Shown here: positions 1 to 11,400 of the stretch, in pieces
Numbering within the stretch: the first letter of the stretch is position 1
Layout of the letters: the number at the start of each line of letters is the position of its first letter
Assembly (NCBI GenBank): GCA_032164295.1
Contig: JAJHTX010000003.1
Location: forward strand, 2,542,001 to 2,606,000
Direction: 5' to 3'
From: Inonotus obliquus
Taxonomy: Eukaryota > Basidiomycota > Agaricomycetes > Hymenochaetales > Hymenochaetaceae
Length of the DNA stretch: 64,000 nucleotides
Notes under the pieces: model-generated
Database searches by the model: none
Seen by the model: the letters and a program-made list of their open reading frames with translations, nothing else
What the model was told of the DNA's origin: nothing
Translations under genes and position numbers: made by a program

Positions 1-171
1 TACTCTAAGAAGAATATTAGTAAGAAAGGAAAATAGAATATTACGGAACGTTCCAGCAAAGAGCGACTAAGCAAGATGAATAATAAGGATGAGTAAGCAT
101 ATACGGAAAAGGAAGATGACAAATAAGAAGTTAAGTAAGCAGAGCAAGAAGGAAAAGTTCAAGTCCTAACA
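1..171 (-). repeat. 3' LTR of the gypsy element, cut by the window edge
   Basis: Positions 1-171 match 7104-7273 almost base for base. Both end on the plus strand in CCTAACA, so on the element strand the LTR starts TGTTAGG. The purine-rich tract directly beyond it shows that this is the 3' copy. The rest of this LTR lies before position 1. Confidence 0.93.
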
Positions 172-174
172 TTA

Positions 175-182
175 CCCCCCCT
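175..182 (-). other. Polypurine tract of the gypsy element
   Basis: On the minus strand this reads AAGGGGGG, three bases before the TGTTAG start of the 3' LTR. This is the usual position of the plus-strand DNA synthesis primer in LTR retrotransposons. Confidence 0.8.
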
Positions 183-214
183 TCAAGGCTTGATCGTCCC
201 GATCAAGAGTGAGT

Positions 215-1995
215 CTACGGTTTTTGTGGTGCTTTGGGATGTTTGTCATAAAACTCTTTGATTGCCTCTTCAGCATTCGTCAAATCTTCTTCAGGCTGCC
301 ATGTTGGGTCTTTGTATCCTTCCCATTTGACCAAGAACTGAAGCTTTCGGCGATGGATACGCGAGTCCAGTATTTCTTCGACTTCATACTCTTCTTCATT
401 GTCAATGATCATAGGAGGTTTCAGCGGCGGGTGTTTCTGAGACTCAAAGACCGGTTCGATTGCGGGTTTAAGTAATGCTTCATTGAACATGGGGTGTACT
501 TTCTTCCACGAACGGGGGAGTTTGAGATGATAAGCACTAGCTCCAACCTTTTTAACCACCTTGTATGGTCCAAACCACTTGTCCTCGAGTTTAGCTGTCG
601 GTCTGGATGTCTTAAGGTTACGTCCATCTAGGAAAACCTTGTCGCCCTGCCTATACTCCACGGATGCGCCCGCATGTCTGTCATGGAACCTCTTCATGTC
701 TTCCGCCGCCTGTTTGAGATTCTTCTGAGCTATCTCATGTACTTTCTTGATATGTTTAGCAAAGTCTTCTGTGGAGTAGTTGGAAGATGATGTCACAACA
801 TCTGTGAAGCCCGTCGGATGCATGCCCGTGTTAACGAAGAATGGGGAAAGTTTTGTCGCAGAGTGCTCTCTGTTGTTGTATGCAAACTCTGCGAGAGGAA
901 GCCAGTCGACCTAATCCAATTGCCTGTGGTTGACGTACAGGCGAAGATATTGTTCAAGTTCCTGGTTTACTTGCTCTGTCTGTCCATCCATCTGGGGGTG
1001 ATATGCCGTCGACGGATTTCCTTGGATGCGTAGTAACTTGTACAATTCCTTCATCATTTTTGCCTCGAACTGAGTTCCCCGATCATGGATGATCTTCTGC
1101 GGTAGTCCATGAAGCCTGAAGACGTGATCCCGATAGATTTTTGCCATCCCTTCTGAGGTCAACTTTGTTGTTGTCGGAATCGCATGCATCTGTTTACTGA
1201 ACCTATCCACTATGATGCAGATCGCATTGTGTCCGCTCGACTCCGGAAGTTCCCCGATCAGGTCTACTGTAACCACTTGCCAAGGTGCCTCGGGTATCTC
1301 ATTTGGGTGTAAGACACGTTGTTTCGCCATTCTGACTGCTTTCGTCCGTTGGCACTTGTCGCATCCTCGTACGTAGCTTCTAACGTCTGTAAACATCGTT
1401 GGCCACCAGAAATCACGTCTGACCAGTTCGACTGTCTTTGATGAACCCGGATGTCCTGCCCATGGTGAGTCATGACAAACCTGGAAGACCTTGTCTCGCA
1501 TCTCATCCGGCACAAAGATCCTTCCATCCTTCTGCAGCATCCTGCCTTCCGTCATTGCTCCTCTTGGCACTTCCTCCCTCGGCAGACCCTCCTGTGCTTC
1601 CTTGATCTTTTCCCTCAGAGTCGTCAGATCACCAGTGGTAAGGGCCCGAACTAGCCATTCTTCTTTGATAAAGATAATGTCCTTGTTATCCTCCTTGCCT
1701 TCATCAAACCCTGCTCACTGTGATAATAAATCAGCCTTTCCCATTGACGTTCCTGGTTTGTGCACTAATACGAAGTCGAATTCGGCTAGCTCCGTTCTCC
1801 AACGTGCTTGGCAGTAATTGAGCTTGTGCGCCTCCTTAAAGTACATGAGATTCAGATGATCCGACCAGACTTCAAAGCGATGTTTAGCGCCCAAAAGGTA
1901 CTGTCGCCAGTCTCGAAGTGCTTCAACAATTGCCAACATCTCTTTGTCATAGATCTCATAGTTCCGTTCCGCATCACTGAGTGCCGCCGATCGAT
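215..1995 (-). pseudogene. Gypsy Pol, second part: end of RNase H, integrase, chromodomain
   Basis: This is the downstream half of the polyprotein, separated from the first half by the solo LTR at 2000-3319. It opens with the rest of RNase H (YRSAALSDAERNYEIYDKEM). The integrase follows: an HHCC zinc-binding region (CHDSPWAGH, then CDKC), catalytic Asp in VTVDLIG, second Asp in IHDRGTQF and the Glu in DGQTEQ. A GPYKV-type linker leads to a chromodomain near the end (FLVKWEGY, then DPTWQPEEDL), which in chromoviruses directs integration to heterochromatin marks. Two in-frame stops break it: TGA at 1715-1717 after DLLSQ and TAG at 911-913 inside the integrase. Both fit C-to-T changes of CGA and CAG. 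The frame ends at 215. Confidence 0.9.
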
Positions 1996-1999
1996 ACGC

Positions 2000-3319
2000 T
2001 GAAGAGAACTACGTGCGGCTGAGCTCGGTATCAACCCCAGTATCTCATTCTACGCTTACCTCATGCTACGGTACGGTCCCATCTACACCTATCAGTATCC
2101 ACCAGCACACCTAGAGATACCGTTGGTCCCATTTCTCAAAGTACCGAACGCCGAGAGTACCGGTACCGAGCGCCAAGAAACCCGGTACCGAGAATACCGA
2201 GAGTACCGAGTGCTGAGAAACCCGGTACCGAGATAAATTGACAATTCGACATGCTCTCATGACATGGATCGGACGTCTCCCTCTCTGGTATTCATTCCTG
2301 ATGGTTGGACTATGCATGCCAGTTCTTTGGAAAAGCTCAGGGTCAGTATCCATTAAGGTTTTCAGGTCCGGTACCACCAGGAACGTGTTGGTATCAATCA
2401 GCAGGGGCGCATATCTCTTGTCCTGAGGACTTTTCATCCAGGGGTACTATATGCTACGTTTTCATTGGTATCTTGTCCTCCCTAACCCTTTCTTATTGTC
2501 CCCCTGATGGCACTGCAATGTTCACTTTCCTTGTTACATTTTATTCAGACTTTTCTTTGTTTTGATCTTCCTTTCTACTTTCTCCTTTTGGATTTATGAG
2601 CTAACTACGGTACAGTAGTATAAATATCTCCTCCTGTACGTGGTAGCTCTCGAGGGTAATCTTAGGAGTTAGCCTCTAACGTGAGGGCTCGGGTTTCCTC
2701 ACCCCCTTCTCAGTTCCGTCTCAGTCTCATCTCAAGCTTCGTCCCAATCCCATCCCAGTTCCGTCTCAAGTGAACCTTCGGAGTTAGCCTCCCGTGTGAG
2801 GGCTCAGGTTTGCTTCCCAGTCCAGTCGACACCTTCAGCCACCAGTCAACCTCATTCAGTCCCTTGCTATACCATCCCGTGCTAGCTGTTTTCCTGCAGT
2901 ACCGACCTATACCGACGTTTTTCCCACGGTACCGACATTTTGTTATCCTTTGCATTCTGCACGTCACCCTTTTGTTTCTGTACTGATCTTCTTGTTTGAC
3001 AACATACCTTCACGTACCGACCCCTTTCTTTCTGTACCGACCTGTACCGAGGTTTTTCCCACGGTATTAGACTCTTGTTTTGCTACGTTCTCTCTCATAC
3101 CGACCTATACCGAAGTTTTTCCCACGTTCAAAACTGTCCTTTTCATACCAGAATCATATACTCTTTGCTTCTGGCCCATCCATTCACTCCCCCTTTTCAT
3201 GGACAACAAGTACCGTGACCGTACTGGTTAAGTACCGGCACGTATTAGCCCTCCCCCACTTAAAACCATACACCCCTCGTCTCGGTACCTCCGGTACCGG
3301 ACGCAATCTCGCACATTTA
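2000..3319 (+). repeat. Solo LTR of the large-LTR family, inserted in gypsy RNase H
   Basis: The element is 1320 bp, begins TGAAGAGAACTACGTGCGGC and ends CTCGCACATTTA, with the 4-bp duplication ACGC at 1996-1999 and 3320-3323. Removing the insert and one ACGC copy restores a continuous gypsy RNase H frame (KPVA, then YRSA), which fixes the borders. A second copy of identical length is at 16915-18234, and the 5' LTR of a gag-bearing element is at 12376-13634. The body is full of GGTACC/GGTACCG motifs. A TATA box (TATAAATA, 2619-2626) lies near the middle, so the U3 region would be roughly 600 bp. It contains no long coding frame. The solo state implies LTR-LTR recombination after insertion. 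Confidence 0.9.
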
Positions 3320-3323
3320 ACGC

Positions 3324-5125
3324 CACTGGTTTCCATTTGCCGTCCTCCTGTTGCTGTAGCAAGACTGCTCCTGTAGCGTAGTTTGATGAGTCGGCTTCCA
3401 CTCGATAAGGTCGATTGTGACTTGGGATAGCAAGCACGGGTGGACTACATAAGCGCTCCTTTAATCCTTCGAATGCCTCCCGCTGTTCCCTTCCCCACTT
3501 CCACTCCGCCTTGCCTGTCAACGACGTTAGGGGCTTGACGACTTGACTATAGTCCTTGATGAATCGTCGCAACCAGTTTCCGAAGCCTAAGACCCTTTGT
3601 AGCTCAGTAACATTCTTCGGCACCGGCCAGTTCCTCACCGCTTCGCTTTTCTTCAGATCTACCTTGAGCTCCCCACACCCAATAATATGTCCTAGGTATT
3701 TGACTTGGTCGACCTCAAATTCGCATTTCTGTGGCTTAAGGAACAAGCGATTATCACGAAGTCGTTTGAACACTTCCCGTACCAGCTGATGATGCTCGGC
3801 GTTGTTGGTGGAGAATATCAGAATGTCGTCAAGGTAAATGATGATTCTTCCTTCATGTATTAAGTCCCTGAAGATGTCGTTCATAAAACCTTGAAACGTA
3901 GCTGGTGCATTGGTTAACCCGAAGAACATAACCGTAGGTTCGAATAAGCCTAGGTTCATCCGAAAGGCAGCCTTCCACTCATCTCCTTCTCGAATATGTA
4001 TGTTGTAGTACCCCCAACGTACGTCTAGTTTGGTGAAGATCCTCGCCTCCTTGACTTTATCGATTAATTCTTGAATGAGCGGGAGAGGGTATTTGTTTTT
4101 GACTGTTCCCTCGTTAAGCTTTCGATAATCTTGGATTGCACGGAGCGAGCCGTCTTCCTTTTTGATGAAGAAGAAGGGCGATGCCATTGGTGACTTTGAT
4201 TCACGGATTCGTCCAGAGGCTAAGTTTTCTTCGATGAAATCCTTCAGCGCCGCTTGCTCCTTCGGGTTCAAAGGGTACACCTTGCAATTGTTAGGCTTAA
4301 AATCCGGCTTTAGATCTATTGCATGATCCCAAGGGCGATGTTCGGAAAGCTTTTCAAAGCTCTCTTCACTGAATACATCCTCAAAATCATCGAGGTAAGT
4401 CGGCCAAGCTTGATCAGATGCGGTCATACGATTATGCACAATTGCAGTTGCCTCTGGGATTCGATTTTGCTGACAGCCAAGGGGGCAACATGTAAACTCA
4501 ATCTTCCCCGTAGTCCAGTCTATCTCCGGATTGTGCTTTGTAAGCCAGTCATGTCCTAGGAAGATGTCGCAGTGAGCCAAGTGAGTAACGGCTAGGCGAA
4601 TCGCTTCAGTGTGTTGTCCAAAAACCATTTCCAGCTCAATGTAGTGCGTCATCATCCCTCCTGTATTGAGAGTTCCGTCCGCATTGAAGACCATCATAGG
4701 ACGTATGTACCTGATCCTGGGAAGATCATGCTTGAGCACAAATTCCTCATCGATACAGGAGCCGGTGCATCCTGAGTCGACTAGAGCTCGCGCTTTCTCT
4801 AAGAAGTCCCTCTCATATCTAGGCAGGCTGACCATGGATAAGATCACCTCTATCTCCAGTTGACGCCCATTTGATCCTCGTATAAATCGTGGGTGTGCCT
4901 GGAAGTAAGCTTCTTCAAAGACCTCCACGTCATCTTCTGTTAGATCTTCTTCTGCTCTTGTTGGTATCACGTCGGTCAAGATTTCGTAGTAGGGTGTAGC
5001 GTCATCGTGTTTCAAATCTCTAATGTAGTATACAGATGATGAGTCATGGAATATGCACGACAAAACGAAATCTTGTGAAGTTTGACCAGTTGTCCCGACG
5101 ACTACTCCTGGTCCTTGATAAAATC
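3324..5125 (-). pseudogene. Gypsy Pol, first part: protease, reverse transcriptase, start of RNase H
   Basis: The frame contains an aspartic protease (ALVDSGCTGS), a reverse transcriptase (conserved KKEDGSLRAIQDYRKLN region, catalytic YLDD in IIIYLDDILIF) and the start of an RNase H (VEADSSNYATGAVL). The remaining codons in this frame read into the inserted LTR and stop at 3228. No ATG is needed: the frame overlaps the end of the gag-zinc knuckle frame around 5102-5125 and lies in the -1 frame relative to it, as expected for expression by frameshifting. The window shows no perfect slippery heptamer at the overlap. Enzyme motifs in this half look intact; the loss of function comes from the LTR insert and the stops elsewhere. 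Confidence 0.92.
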
Positions 5126-6418
5126 CTCCACTCCCCTTTCTTCATCGACCTCCTCCGCATCAGCTTGCATCACTCGCAGCTCCTCGGGACCTTGGTCGAT
5201 CGATTGAAAGGCACTCTCCTTCATTCTTCCCAGTTCGTCTGCAAAGAGCTGGCGCATCTCTGGTTCCCATGCCGTTATCATTGCCCACACAATCTGCTCC
5301 TTCCTAGGGCATTTGGCTGCGATGTGTCCTGGTGTTCCACAGGCCCAGCAGTTAAAGCTCCTCTTTGCTCATTCAACAACGATGTCCATAGGTATGCCCA
5401 TCCCAGGGTGAGTTCCTGGTCCTACTCCCTGATGATCACGCTGAACTGGAGGGACCTGCTGCTGATGTTGCTGTGGCTGTTGGACTTGGGGTGGGTTCCT
5501 CGTTTGGGTTTGGTTTGGCCAGTTCAAGCGGGGAGGACCTGTCCTAGTTGTAGAAACACGATGCAACTGTTGCTCGATCCTATCGACATCTATCGCTTTG
5601 GCCTTCCAGCCATCATAGGTGGTAGAGACAGTGGCTGAGCACATGACTCCCTTGACAACCTCTAGGTTCAGTGCATATTTCAAGCGATCGATAAGGATAC
5701 CATCGTGCAGTGCATCCGTAAGACCAGCTGCCTGTCGCTTGATATCGAGCTTGACAAAGAATTCGTCGGCTGTCATCTTCCCTTGAGTCAGGTGCCTAAG
5801 ATCCTCCAGCGCCTTCTCTTTCTTGTTCGGATCGTCGAACGACTTATCTAGGGTTGTTTGGAAGGCGGCCCAGTCATCCGGAATATCATTCGCTTGGTTC
5901 GCATTGACGTAGTTCTGAGCCCATGTGCTGGCCGCTCCTCCTCTCATATACAAAAGAACGAAGAGGATCTTGCTCTTGCCTGTTGGAAACCACCTTGGAT
6001 CAGACTCAAAGCAAAGGGTATACTCGCGTTTGAAGTCCTTGTAGTTGCTGCCATCAAACTCGCTCGGTTCCTTTGCACGAGTCTTTGGTGGTGGGGCTGG
6101 GGGGGCTGCAGGTTGCGGCATCTGCCCCAGGGCCAACGCGAACATCTGCGCAAACTGCTGCATCTGTGCCTGATTGAAACCTTGCGCCATTGGAGGGGTT
6201 GGTGCTCTAGGAGGAACAGGAGGAGGTACTGGTTGTTGTCCTTGTCCACCTGACATTCGTAGTACAGGAGTCTCTAGAGAGGATACGTCCGAGTCGCTTC
6301 TTGACGTCGGAGTGGGGGACGGGGGCGACGTAGGTTGAGTCTGAACAAATAGTTCGTCTACGTCTCTCTCCACAGCGTCTAGTAGTAAGGCACGTCGACG
6401 ATGAGTTCTCGACAACAT
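5102..6418 (-). pseudogene. Gypsy Gag with CCHC zinc knuckle, interrupted by one stop
   Basis: Starting at the ATG at 6418, the protein has a Ser/Thr/Pro-rich N-terminus, a stretch rich in Pro and Gln (about residues 55-110), and a retrotransposon gag/capsid domain (about residues 112-280, with the WAQNYVN and LRHLTQG segments). A Gln-rich linker follows. The frame meets TGA at 5369-5371. Reading on in the same frame gives a zinc knuckle of the form C-x2-C-x4-H-x4-C (CWACGTPGHIAAKC) and an acidic tail that ends at TAG (5102-5104). The zinc knuckle directly after the stop shows that the TGA is a mutation within one gag gene, most simply CGA to TGA. Confidence 0.9.
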
Positions 6419-6580
6419 TTAACGACGAGGAGGGGGTACGGGTAATGGGTCTAGGCGCTGACGTAAGTTTGTCGGCAAGCCGTCTGTAAGCCTTACTACA
6501 ACACGGAAGATCCAGGCAGGAAAGACAATGGAGAAACCCAGGGCACTATGAACGTGTGGGAATTCCTTGGTGTAGATGAT

Positions 6581-6595
6581 GTTTCCTCGGCACCA
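6581..6595 (-). other. Primer-binding site of the gypsy element
   Basis: On the minus strand this reads TGGTGCCGAGGAAAC, starting with the TGG expected to pair with a tRNA 3' CCA end. It follows the end of the 5' LTR (ACCA) after two bases, TC. I could not assign the tRNA. The same two-base TC spacer occurs in the unrelated large-LTR element at 12374-12375, which supports both calls. Confidence 0.65.
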
Positions 6596-6597
6596 GA

Positions 6598-7273
6598 TGG
6601 TAACGATGAGCGCCAGGGTGACTTCGGGTTAAGGGTTGTAACAGATCGGAATTACACGGAAACTTTGACAGTCTCCGGGCCGGTTGTTGTTATCTCGGTA
6701 GAAACCGGGTGTGTAAAAACTCGTGTTCGTCGGGTGGTACTCGACGTCAACAGGAGACTGCAGGAGGGAACAGCAAGGTCTGGGTAACTCAGAGGTCGCT
6801 GAACGGTCCTGGTACGTAGGTCTCACTATTATGTTATGCGAAACGATGGGCTCGGGGGTACTTGAACGGAGTCGGGGTCTCTCACACCAGAGCTTAGGGT
6901 ACGCTGCCTCAAACGTCGAAGACTTGTACAACGACAGAGACGATCACGCAGGCTAAGAGATGGTGGTGGTAAGAAGATATATTTAAGTTAGTACAAACAA
7001 TGAGTAAATACCTAAGGGATGGTGGTGGTAAGAAGAATAGTGAGACGGGGTACAAATGAGTCAGACTATCTACTTATATACACACCAGACATGGAAAGAT
7101 ATTACTCTAAGAAGAATATTAGTAAGAAAGGAAAATAGAATATTACGGAACGTTCCGGCAAAGAGCGACTAAGCAAGATGAATAATAAGGATGAGTAAGC
7201 ATATATGGAAAAGGAAGATGACAAATAAGGAATTAAGTAAGCAGAGCAAGAAGGAAAAGTTCAAGTCCTAACA
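6598..7273 (-). repeat. 5' LTR of the gypsy element
   Basis: On the element strand the LTR runs from TGTTAGG (7273) to TTACCA (6598), 676 bp, with the usual TG...CA ends. The last 170 bases on the plus strand match positions 1-171. A TATA box (TATATAAG on the minus strand, 7073-7080) lies about 190 bp from the LTR start, a sensible U3 promoter. The inner border at 6598 is inferred from the primer-binding site beside it, because the second LTR copy is cut off before this point. Confidence 0.75.
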
Positions 7274-7329
7274 GATCCCCTCCAGATTCAATAACAAAGT
7301 TGACATCTAATAGTAAGTTTTCTATATTT

Positions 7330-8425
7330 TAAAGCAATGAATGTGTCCTCTGATAGCTTCTGCATTTCCAGCATCTGAGGGGCAAATGTTGAAAGATATG
7401 GTGGAAGCTGCTTACAAGGATTATAAGCAAGCGAAAGAGGAGAACACTAAGTCAAAGGAAGAAATCGAGCTCCTCCACCAGAATGCAATGAGCTTGCTTT
7501 TCACTACAAAAACTCGCAAGATAACAAAGTCGAAAGCCCAGAAGGATCAGGAACAATTCAAGAGCTGGACAGTCAAAAGGATCGCTCAACTTACTAAGGA
7601 TTTTGAGGAGTTGAAGAAGGTAGACCTTGATCAAGCCACAGCTACTTTTAATATGACTGCAGTTGTTACCGGCTCCGTAAGTACTTTATTTCTGCACATG
7701 TTGCTCTGCTCATTTTGATAGAATCAGGATCCAAATGATCTCTCGAGGAGAGCCCTAAACTACCAGACTGTGAACGACCGTGCTTGGGGACAATTCATCC
7801 AGAGCATGCTGGCGTTCTACGAGAGATGTTTCATTGAAAAACAATTATTATGGCAGTTTGAGATGCAGGTGTGTGCACATTATAACAAGGATGATGTTGC
7901 AAAACTGTTACTTTGAATGGAGTTCATACGGGAGAACAAGTTATCTGCGATGGTTGGTAAAGCGGATTTGAAAGTCTTTAAGGAAAAATTTAACCTGAAA
8001 GATGAACCGGACCACAACATATTTCTCAAGGACCTATTTCATGGCGCCATTTCCCATTTCAAGGGCTGGATGGAGGCGGAGAAGGATGGGTATAGTAAAG
8101 GATCACGTACATCTCTGGTGCTGAAGACAACACATCGGAATCGTATGAGCCTGCTCCATCTATCGATTATGATTATTACGCCAAAATGTTCATATGCTCT
8201 ACATACATTTCAAAGGGCAAACTCACTGTGATCGATGAATCGCTAGACAACATCAATCTGCATCTGGTTCTTCTGAACAAGAACTTCCTTCGTGAACAAT
8301 CCAGTGCATTCGTCAAATTCTGGGACAATCTTCTCTAAAAATCAGGCGAGGATTACACTGAAGACAAGTTTAATGCGATGGTGAACACCCAGCAAGACAA
8401 GAGCAGTGGGGAGCAATTGGACTAG
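7330..8425 (+). pseudogene. 3' part of an unrecognised multi-exon host gene, truncated
   Basis: Four exons can be traced. A 3' splice site (tttccag) at about 7370 opens an exon rich in Lys and Glu with coiled-coil character (KQAKEENTKSKEE). It ends at 7676 before GTAAGT. The next runs 7728-7868 (contains NDRAWGQFIQSM) and ends before GTGTGT. A third begins near 7923 (FIRENKLSAMVGKADL), and a fourth starts around 8125 and is open to a TAA at 8336-8338. The frame stays sensible after this TAA, up to TAG at 8423-8425, so the TAA may be a mutation. The 5' end is missing: the gypsy LTR ends at 7273 within what should be an upstream intron. I do not recognise the family. Location and function are unknown. 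Confidence 0.45.
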
Positions 8426-8429
8426 TTCC

Positions 8430-11400
8430 AGTAGATGTTGTACGGCTGACCTGAGACTTCTGGGCTGAATTCTGCCTGGTACCATAGTCCAAATGGCTGG
8501 CGTCTACCAACTTGATGTGGCTGTGCTCGGTACCGAGAGGCTGGGGAATCCCGGGTGACAAGACTCGCATAGGGGAGCAACCAATAAACGCCTTCTGAAA
8601 CTCGTACACTGGATCCAAAACCTGAGGATGGGCACTAACTAGACAAAAGATCGACGTGGGGGCCTTCCGAGCTATGCCAGCAACTGGGAGAATAGGTACC
8701 GAAGAATCTGGAGCATGTACCGGGGCCTTGACGATTGCATCCTGCACTGGAATGATTGGTACCGGGGACTTGACAATTTCATCTAGCACTATAATAACTG
8801 GTACCGGAGCCACCAATGACACTAACAAGTCATCAGCTGGATCCATATCCTGACTGATACCAGGGTCCGGTACGTGGCTGTGCACCTCAATTCTGATCGA
8901 TACTTGATGCTCGTCCACCAGATCTATGCCTCCTAGACACTGCACCACTTTCTGACCTAACACGTCTCCTCCTGCAACCAAATCCGCTGATCCTTCCTCA
9001 ACTAACGACCTGGAGCTGAGTACCGGGAGATCTTCTTCCTTCTCTGATGGCTCTCCTGCTGCCTCGGTACCAACTGCATACATACTCCCAGGACCTCCAC
9101 ACTCAACTGAATCTAACTCGCTCATCTGCCTTCTAAGCTCCTGCGACAATGCCAACAACTCGCTAAAGAGTAATACCGGAGGCTACGATCGATATGGGCT
9201 TAATTCTGCGATTCTACCGCTTCTTCCAATTAACAATACTTCTGTGATTCTACCGCTTCTTACTTCTCTTTGGACCATGGTACTTCTGCCGTCCTATCTA
9301 CGCCTGCGGTTTCAACAAAGTACGAGGCTTCTGCGATTCGACAAGGCTAAGAACAATTGAGAACTGGTCCTGCATACGTTTAGCCAGACTTCTGCACCAA
9401 TACCGAATCACCAATCCCTACGCCCGTCTTCCATCACAGTACCGAACCACCAGACTTCGATACCGATGATACCAATTCCGTACCGTCCACCCATCCTGAT
9501 ACCGACGATTAATAGTCCACATCTAGTCGATACTACGCCCTCGACAGCCCATACCAGAGGAAAAGGCTCACAAAGCTGCGATCGGTCTGCCATACGTTGC
9601 TGCGAAGAGTTGGATCATGGTCGAAGCTCCAAGTCCGACGGTATGCCCTTCCGAACCGCCATGCATCGATACCAACGATACCGGTGTTGATACCGATGGT
9701 CCGCTCCAGTACCAGAGTTCGTAACGTGTGCTAGGTCGAGACCACGCCCTCGGAGATCTACGTTGAGAGGAAGGTTGGGAAATGAATCAAGTCTGCCGTA
9801 CGCTGCTTCGATCTCGGAGGAGGCCATCGATCCGACTCGGAGGGGAAGCCAAGCAATGCCCAGTCGAGTCAGGCAACGCGTACCGATCAATATCGAGGGG
9901 CTCGAGCGATCTCGTTGATGCTCAGGAACGATCCCAGGGTACTGATTGGTACCGAGCGGTAGAGTACCCCATTGCCAAGGTTGGGTTGTACCGACACGTC
10001 AACATCGGAGCACGCCGTCCGATCGATCGGTAGACGCCCAGACTGACGCCGCACGGATCATGATACCGGAACAAAGGTAAATCAGGATGACGTGCTTCTC
10101 CTACGACAGGGACATCGCCAGGAGTGCCCATGCGGTAGCTTGAGACACGTCCTTATTTTAGCGCTTGTCGACGTCGGTATCGCCGCCCTACCTCGGTATC
10201 ACTCGTCGTGAGTTTTCATTGGGTTCTTGTCTCGTCCCACCCTATTCTTAGCTACCCCCTGATAAAACTTCTTATTCATTCATCATCTTATGTTTCCCCT
10301 GATTATAATTTTACATTCAATTCGACTTTATGTTCCATTTCTTGTACCGGATTACGGTACGATTCGACTTGTAAAAAAAACCCCCATTTGGTATCTTGAA
10401 TGGCTATGGTATTATGGTATTTATAGCCTGCATGTTCTACTGTAGCAAACCAGCTAATCTGAGAGGAACTTCCAGAGTGAAGGTCCGGGTTTTGCTCATC
10501 TCGTTCAAGTCCCCGTTCGTTCGTCTCGTCTCGTAGTCGCCGGTATCGATACCGGTAGTCATCGTATCGTCTTCGTCGCCCTCGCCTCTTGTCTCGCTGC
10601 TAGTCCCATCAGAAACACCCCCTCAGCTCGCCTTCTCTATTGCTTCATTCTCTCTACTGTGATACTGGACTCCAGACGACTCGGTATCAACGGATTCGTC
10701 TCGGTATTGATCGTCTCCGGATACCTCGCCTCTTGAGCGATCACCTATAGCCTCCTGTACTCATCAATCCAGCCAGGCCCTACTATTCTCTCTTGACGAC
10801 TTGTCTGTGACTGTACGACTTAGTACCGCCACGTACCGGCCCTCCCAACGCATCTAAATTGTACCCCCCTCGTCCGGTACTTCTGATACTGGCTGCGTTC
10901 TCGCACATTCATCGCATTGAGATACCATAAGCCCAGATCCAAGAGGCTCATCTACTGGGGCCAGTACAGGAGACTTCCAGTCAGCTACAGAGGGCTCGTA
11001 CACATTGTCTTTGGGTTTTGAGAGTGGGTCCGGCATTGCTAAGACTCTGCTGGGAGACGTGTCCTCCATATAGTAGTACTCCGGTATGGATGATCTCTCG
11101 GCGCTCTGGTACTCCAGTACTTGTGATCTCTTGGCACTCCGGTACTCCAGTACTAGCAGTCTCTCTGCACTCCGGTACTCCCTCCTGCATGCTTCCTCTG
11201 CCTTCCTTCGAGCCTCCTCAAACAGAATCTCCAACCTAATGACCTCCTGATCATCTCCTACCTCCTCTGCAATTCTCTGCCTTGCAACTGGGGACTCTCG
11301 GTGTTGCTGGATCGGTACCGAGACTGATACCGGAGGTGAATGGGCCACAACTATGTTTACCGAAGGCAACTCCAATGGTTCCGGTAACAACTGCAGCTCC

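Larger units (their letters stand above)
1..7273 (-). mobile_element. Ty3/gypsy LTR retrotransposon with chromodomain (chromovirus type), dead
   Basis: The element lies on the minus strand. Its 5' LTR is at 6598-7273, followed by a primer-binding site (6581-6595), gag, protease, reverse transcriptase, RNase H, integrase and chromodomain. A purine tract (182 down to 175) sits just before the start of a second LTR copy, which the window edge cuts (1-171). The order protease-RT-RNase H-integrase and the C-terminal chromodomain place it in Ty3/gypsy chromoviruses. The reading frames carry in-frame stops at 5369-5371, 1715-1717 and 911-913. A foreign 1320-bp LTR is inserted at 2000-3319. Without that insert the element would be close to 6 kb plus the missing part of the left LTR. 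The right flank begins at 7274 with GATCC; the left flank is outside the window, so the target duplication cannot be checked. Confidence 0.93.

Noticed and set aside
2000..3319. DNA transposon or MITE with a 3-bp GCG duplication
   Set aside because: The ends are not inverted repeats. The duplication is 4 bp on closer look, the ends are TG...(T/C)A, and a related copy is followed by a primer-binding site and gag. This makes it an LTR.
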